From Saccoglossus kowalevskii (lineage: Eukaryota > Hemichordata > Enteropneusta > Harrimaniidae): a stretch of DNA of 26,754 nt. A program made the translations under genes and the position numbers. Location: NCBI RefSeq assembly GCF_000003605.2, contig NW_003145285.1, forward strand, positions 6,439-33,192, read 5' to 3'. Positions 12,801-24,800 of this stretch are shown here, one piece after another. Each line of letters starts with the position of its first letter. Within the stretch, counting starts at the first letter, position 1. Below the pieces are notes generated by a model that searched no databases, was not told the origin of the DNA, and worked only from the letters and a program-made list of their open reading frames with translations.

Positions 12801-15800
12801 CAACCTAAAGATCAATAAATATGCAACACATAATAATAAATTAGTAGCATTATCTGAAAACGTATGAAAGATTCTACTGATTAATGGGTGGATTCTTTTG
12901 TTTTTATGACAGGTGCGCAAACTGATGGGTGGATTCTTTTGTTTTTATGGCTGGTGTGCAAACTGAGTGATTTGAGAGTTTTTTTGGCATTTTGTTTTTC
13001 AAGGCATAACAAACATTTTGTGTTTTTTCCCCCAATTCATACCAATCCGCACGAGCACGAACAGCTGCACCATCCAATAGATGGTCATTTTCCACCTGTA
13101 GTTCTCTTCGGATATTTTCCATAGATGTTTTTAGTTCCTCAGACTCACAGACACTAATGGACAAACTAATGGGTGGATTCTATTGTTTTTATGACAGGTG
13201 TGCAAACTGATGGGTGTATTCTATTGTTTTTATGGCAAGTGTGCAAACTGATGGGTGGATTCTTTTGTTTTTATGGCCGGTGTGCAAACTAATGGGTGGA
13301 TTCTTTTGTTTTTATGACATGTGTGCAAACTGATGGGTGGATTCTATTGCTTTTATGGCAAGTGTGCAAACTGATGGGTGGATTTTATTGTTTTTAATAC
13401 AGGTGTGTAAACTGATGGGTGGATTTTAATGTTTTTATGGCAAGTGTGCAAACTGATGGGTGGATTCTTTTGTTTTTATGGCTGGTGTGCAAACTAATGA
13501 GTGGATTCTATTGTTTTTATGACAGGTGTGCAAACTGATTGGTGGATTCTATTGTTTTTATGGCAGGTATGCAAACTGATGAATGGATTCTATTGTTTTT
13601 ATGGCAGGTGTGCAAAGTGATGGGTGGATTCTATTGTTTTTATGGCAGTTATGCAAAGTGATGGGTGGATTCTTTTGTTTTTATGCAGGTGTGCAAACTG
13701 ATGGGTGGATTTTATTGTTTTTATAGCAGGTATGCAAACTGATGGGTGGATTCTATTGTTTTTATGGCAAGTGTGCAAACTGATGGGTGGATTCTATTGT
13801 TTTAATGACTTGTGTGCAAACTGATGGATGGATTCTATTGTTTTTATGACAGGTGTGCACACTGATGGTGGATTCTTTTGTTTTTATGGCATTTGTGCAA
13901 ACTAATGGGTAGATTCTTTTGTTTTTATGGCAGTGTGCAAACTAATGGGTGAATTCTTTTGTTTTTATGGCAGGTGGGCAAACTGATGGGTTGGTTCTAT
14001 TGTTTTTATGGCAGGTATGCAAACTGATGGGTGGATTCTATTGTTTTTATGGCAGGTTAACTGCAAGCTAAAGAAAGTAATACTTTAATACCTCATCTCC
14101 ACACTTCTGATCATTGACATACAGTCTATATGATGTGACTGGGTTTTCCTTGTCATGTATTGCCATCCATACTATTGCCATCACATCAGGCTGATATTGT
14201 ATTTCACAGCTGATAAGGGGTCCCTTATTCTTAGTTCTCTCTGGTATATGCACTCTCTAAGAAACATAGAATAGCACAAAATAGTGTGAATGATAAATGA
14301 AAGAATGCAAAAAGCATTGAGGCATTTTAAGTATTGAGTAATTCCAATGATAAGAAATGTACTTGAACATCATACAGGACATATTGCATATAGTTTTTAA
14401 TAATAGCATTTTCAGGCCACAGAATTACATAGAAATATTTGCATTTTATGAAGATGATGTATATATACATGAAAATCATTTGTGTCCATTTCCGAGTGGA
14501 AAACTACAAGAGAAACAGTTTTCCAGAAAATTCATGTTATGAAAAAGGACAGGGTTTTTTCTCTGTGTAAGGTTAATAAAAATGTTAGAATTGATGATAT
14601 AGAATGCAAAACTTCAAATGCACTACAAAGTATATTTTTTTACATACCAGTTTGTTGGATTCTTGGGGAAGAAATTGCGAGTCTTTTGGCAAAGCAACAA
14701 TTTTAATAATATAGTCACAGCCACCAGCAAAGCCAAGGATACGGACACTGTGACAGTCAGATGGCAGGGCTTCACAGTAACATACATTGTTAACATAAAC
14801 CTGCAGAATTAAAAAAGATTAGACTGAAAACTGTAATATTCAATAACTGCATTAAAATTTATTTCCACGCATTATACATGTTTCTATATTTCTATCATGT
14901 GTTTGATGTGGAGATATTATTATTTAATAATAGGTTTATTATTTCTTCACAGTGTTGGATTACCTGGTATGTTTTGATCTGTGGCTTATAGATATCTTCA
15001 GGCATTTCCCAATATACTTCAACACATCCTGGGGATACAATCCAGCCTTGAACTTCAGGAACACAATTCCACCAATGCCATTTCATCGTCTGATATAATT
15101 AAAAACAAAAATTGTGAGAATCATTTTGTGAAATTTCACCTTCATAGTGAATATAGTAACTAATTTGATCTTTTGAGCAATTTCACTGGGTTTTAAGCTC
15201 AAAAATCTGTCTGTAAAACAATGAGCATAGTTGTATTTTTACATTTCCTTATAGATTTTTTTTAAAGAGATTTTACATACCAGCGAAAATATTGAAATTA
15301 AAATTAGGTGAATAATTAATGCATTTATAGTATTTAAGAAACAATGCCCTCAGTGGCTAAGTTTGGGCAATACTCTTGTTTTTATTTCAGTGTAATACCG
15401 AGGGGTATGCCAGAATAGTAGAAGAATTGAAAGGTGACTGTTGCTACAGTATCCAAAATTAGATAAAAAAAGGTTAAAATTGATTAACAGATATATTAAA
15501 TAATCTTCTAACCAATAATAAACTTATACTCTGTATAACATTGTATAACATTACTTACTGTTGCTGTATCTTGGAAATCATCATCTTCTTCATCATCTTC
15601 CTCTGTTGATAAAACCATTTCTTCATCTCCATTCTCTCGTTTTTCACCTTCCAGTATCCAGAATCGTCTACATTTAGAATAGCAGAAATTATAAAACTGA
15701 ACTTAGAGGAAGTTTTATTTCAATAACAATTTTTTACTTTACTAATCAATATCGAAATGCAATTAATAATGTACTTATCATTAATAAATATACTTACTTA

Positions 15801-18800
15801 GATGTAAATATTTTACTGTTTAAAGCATCATCACTGACTGCCATTGCACGAATGACTTGTAATCCTGATTCTCTTAAAATAATGCCCTTATTTGGTTTGT
15901 AAATCTACATGGAAAGGAGATAACAATGCATATGTGAGTGTAAAGAGCTGATGTAGCCAGGTAATTTACAGGAATCAACAGTATGGTCATTTCTCAGGAT
16001 TTAAGTGACAAGTTGACAATTAAAACATGTGTAAAATTTTTGCTGCTAAAACTTTTCCTGATTTTAGGATTTTATGTCATTTGTGAAGAAAAAATTACTC
16101 AAAATTCTTGACACTGTGTTATAAGAGAAATTTTCACTGCTACAAAAATTTGCAATTCCTAAAAAAATTATAAAGTTTATAGTGTATTTATTGTTTGTTT
16201 AAATGTGAATGCATACTGTGGGAAAGTGTTTTAATTCTAAGACAAATCCATCACTGGATGTCCATTATAGATGGAGAATACTAATTCAAAGCAAGACAAA
16301 AATCAGCCTGCTGCAGTATAACATGTGCACATAAAATTCTGCTGTTCTCCCTCAATTGAAATTCTTCAGATATAAGGGAGACTGAAAAGGTAGTAATCAT
16401 AAATCAATAAAAAAATAAAAAATACAATAAAGAAGTGTTTATTGAGTGCACATAGCTCAGGTTTGAAATAGTATCAGTAATGATAAAGTGTGCCAATACA
16501 TTGTGAATTATTTAATTTTCCTATTATATACCTTTTATATGTATCTAAAGTAAATCCTTTTTTGACAATCAAGGTAATCACAAAAATGTTTTAAGAATTA
16601 ATAAAAAACTTCAAATTATTTTTTTAGAATAACCAACTTACCTTTGTGAATTGGCCATGATATTCTGGATTGGAACCATCTAAAGTGTAAAATATAGTAC
16701 TACCATCGGTACTACATTGTAAATATACCGTGTGCCATCTTTCAACCGTACCACCATTCACATCAGAAGATATCACTGGCATGGCTGTTAACACCTCTGT
16801 CAAAAAAATGTATATTCATTTTTGCTACAATTTAATCTTTAATAATAATTATGTTCTGATTCACCAAGCCAGCATAATTTTGAAAAACAGTCTGTCTCGT
16901 CATCATTATTGATATTAACAATAACAATTACTAAATACTTGTACAAGAAATTCACACTTGAATGCAACAATATAGATAAAAACAATCAACACACATTGCA
17001 TATTTTAACCATTACAAAATAATAATTTTCAGATATATTGCTATATATATTTTATATTATTTTTTGTGTCTTATTCTGTGTAGCTCCAAAGTTACCAAAC
17101 GATTATAAAGAATACATTGGCCAGATATAGTACACCAGTAAATGTTTACACTTTCTCAGCTGAGAGATATGTTACACTGCTCACCTTTATCAAGGACATT
17201 CACAGTGCCAACGTAACCTGGGGTTCCTTGTGATGCCACAAAATAACTACCCGGCTCATCAAACGTGTAAATAAAACTATTGTTGGTGATAGCTGGACCA
17301 CTGTCAAAGGCAGTCTCATCAGACACTGGAGTGTATGGTTTCTCATGGTCTGGGGGGTTGACATGTACTATATTATGCACTTCATCCTCCTCACAGTCTT
17401 TCCATGACCAAAGAACACTGTGACCCTGAAATTCAACAAAACAGATACATGAACACCAAATACATGTACTTACAAAATAAATGACATATGTCAACACATC
17501 TTGAATACTGAAGTGGGTACATTCACTTTTCCCATAAGACAATTGGCGTAAAATGTTCCAATGTTGCATACATTCATATCCAAAGTACTGAAACCAATAA
17601 ACAGTGTCTGATAAAATGCCAGACAAGTTTCTGGATACTAAATACCTTTGAAAATACTTTTTGATTTCAGATAAAGTCTGTGCACTACTGTAAACGGTTT
17701 AATTATTCACTGGGTTTTAATTTTGCTTATTTCGCTGACTGGAAAATGAGCCAAATTAAAACCCAGTGAATATGTAAAATTTAGCATACAACACATTATC
17801 TAAATGATAAAACCGTGAATTTAAAACCCACTGAATATGCCTGAAATGCTAAATCAGCGAAATTTAAAGTAAAAAGTAAAAAATATTACACAATGTTGCA
17901 CTTACCCTAAGTATATTGACTGTGTTTGGCTTGAATCCCTTATTACTTGAGACATGTACAACAACACTATCACTTGCATTGTTGATAATTACGGTGCTTA
18001 AAACACACTTGCTACTGTGTTCATACTAAAAAAAATAATAAACAAAATTAAAGCGGGGAGTCGTCACATGCGCATGCGTCAGATGGCCATAACGTGTCAT
18101 TGTTTACAAACAAGCGTCCACCCATGAGCCTTTGCGTTTTTAGCATGTGTTGTTATCATCGCTTGGGACTCAATTCCCGTGTGTGCGCAGGTGACGACCC
18201 TCTCGCTTTAATATAATTGTTAAAAATAGAAAAAGAACAATTCTTTTTTCGCATCATTAGCCATATATGCTTCATACTCGCTTTCACAGATTTGTTCAAA
18301 TAATAAAATAATAATAAAATAAATCATGCAAACATACTGGCGAGTTTACATTTGCAATGCATGCTTAGATTTCGTTTTAACAGAGTCAGCGACAATGAAG
18401 CTCATCAAAGTACATGTGCAAACTTAGAACTTAGAAGCAACAGTTGTTATTGTATACTCCCACAACACTTTAGATTTATTTGCAACAAGACACCAAATCC
18501 AATCAATGTGCTAATGCTACTGCAGTAACCTAAAAAAACACAGCTAATATGACACGATAGCACAATGTAAGGTTGTTGAAGATGGATTTAAGGCTTTAGT
18601 AATTTATCACACATCTAATCAAAATATAAAAAAAGAGATCTACAAACATGATCAACTGAAACTTTACAAGTTAAGATTTCAATCTATGCAATCACTGTGC
18701 TTCTAACTAGACTGCATTTTTAACTGCTACAAATTATTTTAAACATGGATCATTCATTGGTCAAAAGAAAATCATGTCTGACTGTCTGTCAGCTAGTGAC

Positions 18801-21800
18801 AGTTTCATACTCTAAGTATACATGTATGTGTTGAAGTGTCATGAAAGACAAATTTTCACATACTTGTCAAGACAATCAGGTAAGTGTGTAGCACAGAAAA
18901 TGTTCTTGCCTTCCTGGACAACCTATTAAACACTCAACATGTCTGAATTCCTGAACAACCTATCAAACACTGAACATGTCTGGTGGTTCTGCCTTCCTGA
19001 ATGTATTAAACACCTAACAAGTATCAATTGTATATAACACCAACATGCATGCCCACCAAGCAGCCCTTTTGAATACACATGTGGAACAACAAAGAAAATG
19101 TCATATTACCAATATACATGTAGCTTCTTTAACATGCCTAAATACAGTAACTGGTTGATATGAAGTGCTTTAAATATTTATTTGTCCTATTAAAGTATGC
19201 TATAAAGGTATCCATTGAAAGCCTGCAGAAGTTTAGTGATTTTCCATTAAAAAACTTAAAAAATAAATATAATTCCATCTCAACTTACCAAATATTTATC
19301 ATCATTGCCTGAGAATGCTTTACTGTAATAATGGTAGATATTGGGGGTGCTGAACTTCAATGCAAAACACCTCCTGTGAGTGGAATATAATCTCTTAATA
19401 CAAATGTACATAGTGCAGTGCAGTGCAGCTTGCCAAGAGAAATTAGAAATTACTGTAAAATACTTTATTTTAGCTGGAATTAATTTTCGCTGAAAAGACT
19501 TTTTGAGTGTTTTGGATGGAATTTATTTTCACTGAGTTCTGACAAGTTGGATGTAAAATAGAGGGAAAAAGGTATATTCGCTGGATTTTATTTTCACTGA
19601 ATCATTCTTCAGCGAAAATAGCAAAAATTAATTCCAAGCGAAAATAAAGTATTTTACAGTAAACTGAATGACCTTAATGTTTCATAGTGCAGAGGGAATT
19701 TTATCAACAAATACAATATTAACTTTCCAAAACTATTATTAATTATTCTGGTACTTTCTGACCCTTGAAACTCACACATCTTTGTACTTTCTGACCCCTG
19801 AAACTCACACATCTTTGTACTTTCTGACCCTTGAAACTCACACATCTTTGTACTTTCTGACCCCTGAAACTCACACATCTTTGTACTTTCTGACCCCTGA
19901 AACTCGCACATCTTTGTACTTTCTGACCCCTGAAACTCACACATCTTTGTATTTTCTAACCCTGAAAATCACACATCTTTGTACTTTCTGATCCTTGAAA
20001 CTCACACATCCTGGTACTTTCTGACCCCTGAAACTCGCACATCCTGGTACTTTCTGACCCCAGAAAATAACACATCCTGGTACTTTCTGACCCTGCAACT
20101 CACACATCTGGTACTTTCTGACCCCTGAAAGTCACACATCCTGGTACTTTCTGACCCCTTAAAGTCACACATCCTGGTACTTTCTGACCCCTGCAACTCA
20201 CACATCCTGGTACTTTCTGACCCCTGAAACTCACACATCCTGGTACTTTCTGACCCCTTAAAGTCACACATCCTGGTACTTTCTGACCCCTGCAACTTAC
20301 ACATCCTGGTACTTTCTGACCCATGAATGTCACACATCCTGGTATTTTCTGACCCTTGAAAGTCACACATCCTGGTACTTTCTGACCCCTGCAACTCACA
20401 CATCTGGTACTTTCTGACCCCTGAAAGTCACACATCCTGGTACTTTCTGACCCATGAATGTTACACATCCTGGTACTTTCTGACCCCTGAAACTCACACA
20501 TCCTGATACTTTCTGACTCCAGAAAATAACACATCCTGGTACTTTCTGACCCTGCAAATCACACATCTGGTACTTTCTGACCCCTGAAAGTCACACATCC
20601 TGGTACTTTCTGACCCCTGAAAGTCACACATCCTGGTAATTTCTGACCCCTGAAAGTCACACATCCTGGTACTTTCTGACCCCTGCAACTCACACATCTT
20701 GGTACTTTCTGACCCCTGCAACTCACACATCCTGGTACTTTCTGACCCATGAATGTCACACATCCTGATATGGTGCTGTGGATGATATCAAATGAGTGCA
20801 AGATGAGAAACAAAATTCACAATCTGAATTAAGCATACCTTGGTGTTACAATATCTTGAGTGTACGATTGTAGTTCATACACCTGTTTGGTATCAGCGAC
20901 TTGCGTTATGCCATGCTTTCTAAGCCCTGGCCACATCCATACTACTACATCATTGGTCAGTGCCAATACAGGATCAGGCTGTATGGTATTTTTAGAGACT
21001 CTGACCTGACTGACCTAGGTGAGAAATAATCATCAATCATCATGGTAAGAACAGGAATATGCATAATAATTAACAAGACACAGTAGAGCCCATCACTTGA
21101 ACAATCATCCCTATTCAATCCCTTATTTGAATAATAATGGATCCCTCACAGTGCCATATCGGGTGAGGAGAAGGGTCTATGGCAAGATAAATGTGTGAAG
21201 CAAAAATATATAACATGCAAAAATACAAATAAATTTCCTGATGAAAATTTCTACGTGTGGAAGAATAATAATTGGTTTGTTGTTAAATACATTGTATATT
21301 TTCAATTCAAACACAATCTTGTTTATCTGTGTGTGCATAGACCTCAAAAACTGCTTTCAAATGGCAAATAGCACAACTAATATGAGTTAATAATCTTACC
21401 AGAGGCTGTGATGATATAACAATTGCCCCAAATGCCTTTGGCTGTCCTATGCTGTGAAAATAAAATACAAATTTTTGAAAATTTGGCTTGCACATATTTG
21501 AATGTAAACAGGGTATAATCATAATACAGAATTCTTAACTAAAAGAATAAAATATGTATTTGTGTGCAAATTCTGTAAAGAATGCCACATATAATAATCA
21601 CCTAATAAAATAGTAGACACCAGTCTCACTAAATTGATAGACAAAGGCTCCAGGACTGTCTAATGGAGCTCCACTACAGAATCCATCTTTGATAGGTCTT
21701 CCTTGATGAGATACCTGGAGTAAACAAACAACAAACCCACTGTTTTTTATTTTGGCAGCAAGAATGGAATGGGAATGGGAATGGGAATTGGAATGGGAAT

Positions 21801-24800
21801 GGGAATGGGAATGGGAATAGAATAGAATAGAATAGAATAGAATAGAATAGAATAGAATAGAATAGAATAGAATAGAATAGAATAGAATAGAATAGAATAG
21901 AATAGAATAGAATAGAATAGAATAGAATAGAATAGAATAGAATAGAATAGAATAGAATAGAATAGAATAGAATAGAATAGAATAGATTCTATACCTGAAT
22001 GATATTGTGTTCTTCTTTGCAGTCTTCCCAAATCCACCAGACTCTGTCACCAGGATACAATGTGGACACCCTTGGATCAAATCCAGAATCACTGACTGTG
22101 ATAACATGGTCCTGTAATTGCAAATTTGGACTATACTAATCTGACATTCAAAATTGAATCATCTAGCAATGACATTTATCAGCATCTACCAGAAAGTGAA
22201 AAGACTGATGAGCACAAATAACTTGAATTATGTTTATTATTATTTTAAACGTGTCACATAATTATTGATTTTGACATATATCATCAATTTTGCATGTTTT
22301 TTTCCAGTACAAAATATTTGTGGAAGAAATTCTGACTAGAAATGTTTTTTGAATAATTCTCATAGAGAAGAGATTTTCAAATAAAATGAATAATATTTAT
22401 GAGAATGTTCAGACTAATAATTCTTGAGCACTACAGGAAATATATTGAAAATTTGTAGTGCTCTAAATAATTTGTTTGTTTGCTTAACACATCGTCTGCT
22501 GATGCCATTTTTTTCCATTCATGTACGCTACATATGTGTTAATATAAATTGAATCATCTGACAACGCTGCGCCATAAAAAAAAACGGTGCAGAATGCATC
22601 ATACAGCTAAGTGAATACCTTAATATAGATGCATAGCACAAAGTCTGATTTAAGGTAGTTAATGGTAGCTACCATGAAAACACAGAAAAATTGATCACAC
22701 TAAATCATTAAAAAATTGTCAATGAATTACATATGCAAGTCATTCATATTTAGTTTTCAGAATTTTGAACATTATAGTGACCCAACCCCTCTTGCTGGAT
22801 TTTGATGATTTCTGAGTATGTTTTTTAATGGTAGTAAACTACCGTAAGACAGATGTACAGATTGCAGATAAACTAGGCAATCCTTGATGAGCATTAGTCA
22901 ATTCAGTGCATGGTATAGCCAGCAGATCCACTTTCATAAGTGTTAATTGGCTTGCTTAATAAATTCTGTAGACACTGCATTTTCCTTGCTTTAGGAAATA
23001 CTAGAATGACTTACCTTTGGTTTGGGGTTAACAATGATTGATGAGCAGCCCACGTTGACAGGGCTGTCTGATACACGGTAATGATACACACCCACTGTGT
23101 TCAGTTGAATTGTCTCAATACCAATACAGCTTATCAAGGTAGCATCATCATTATTAACATAACTGCATAAATCTTGAGAATCAAATAAGAGTACATTCAG
23201 TTTATTAATTTCAAGAACTTCAAGGTACAACAGATCAGCTCATTTACTACCGATACATGCTCAGAAAACAGTTTAAAAATATCATTATGTTTTTATTTTT
23301 CGTGAAAAGTTATTTTTTTTTTCAATTTTTGTAAAATCACTGGGAAAAAAAACATAAAAAAGTTTAACCTGTGTAAATGATGACCAAAAATATGAAAAAT
23401 TTGAGAACATTTAAAATCAGTTAAAATCACTATTATTGGGGTAATTTATGAAAGTTTAATATGTCTTACTGTTACAATCCCGGTCAGAATTGACTTTATC
23501 ATTTCCAGCAAGACAGCGATCAACCTGGGAAAAAAACAGAATGTTTATTTCATCTTCATAATGTATGAAATTTGTTTGTTTTTTCATATTTTGACTGCAT
23601 GAGTATATGACAATCCAGGATGACACCATAAATGTGTTTTGAGATGCTTAATAAATATAGAGATAGCAGAGCCATTGTCAACAAAACTATTCAGCAAGAA
23701 TGAACTGCCCGCCAACCCATACTAAACCCAAGACCATTTTGTGCTCCATATGTGATGTATGAAATATGTTTGTTTTTTTCATATTTTGACTGCATGAGTA
23801 TATGACGATCCAGGATGACACCATAAATGTGTTTTGAGAATGTTTAATAAATATAGAGATAGCAGAGCCATTGTCTACAAAACTATTCAGCAAGAATGAA
23901 CTGCCCGCCAACCCATACTAAACCCAAGACCATTTTGTGCTCCATATGTGATGTATGAAATGTGCTTTAATATTTTGCATTGTCGAATTTCAGTGTATAT
24001 ATTACAACATGGGTCGAATCGTACCTCCATAATGGAGAAATGATCCTGTACTGACTGTGGGTCCCAAATCCACCAGACACGATCCCCTGCTGATATTGCA
24101 CCAAGATCTAAAAGAAAAAAGGAAGATGAAGCAATCAGTGATAGATGAGCTAAGAAATTACATATTAGATATTGACACATGTGAAGATAACTGCAATTTT
24201 GAAAATGCATTTTTTTTTAATATAAATCATTAAATTTATGAATCATCATAAGATATGTATCTGTGGCAACAAGAATGAAAAACAAAAATGTTCATTTAAA
24301 AAGAATAAAAATCAAATCGTACATTTAAGAATGAACACAGACAAGGAACTGTTAGTATTTACTTCAATGTATAATTATATATCTATTCCGGCATGTGTAT
24401 GTTTCCATTTTTGTACATGGGCAGCCATAAATACAAGCCTAGTATTTGAGATACATGTACAAACTAAAGCAATCACAGCACTTAGCAATGAACCATTAAT
24501 AACATAAAGTATATTGACACAAAAAGGTGAAAACTAAGACACTGGGTCAATTAAGCGAAATACAATTTATTATGAGGTTGGAAAAAAAATGTTGATTTAT
24601 TATCTAAATGCATTAGCTTTGAATGCTTAGGGAGCAACCAGAAAAAAATGAGATGACATAGGTGCATTGCCCAACACACTTGCATAAAATGAACACATGA
24701 TATATACAACAAGCGTTGCACAGTCTCTTTTTGTTTGATGGTTCTAGCATCTATTATCAAATATGAAAAATTAATTTTATATTTTCAGTTTATATGAAAT

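Noticed and set aside
12881-14057. Plus-strand splice-acceptor-like motif in every 41-bp unit
   Set aside because: The host gene is on the minus strand and no plus-strand exon is seen.
19654-20813. Several long minus-strand open frames of repeated MCEFQGSESTR-like peptides
   Set aside because: They are by-products of a 33-bp tandem array whose period is a multiple of three. Frame breaks between units and the position inside a well-supported intron argue against coding.
21598-22107. A 169-codon minus-strand frame with FYSIL repeats
   Set aside because: It reads through the AATAG microsatellite in a frame different from exon 7. The true exons 7 and 8 are recovered by splicing around it.
23687-24210. 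Open frames across the 195-bp duplication
   Set aside because: They shift between copies and are not joined in frame to exons 4 or 5.
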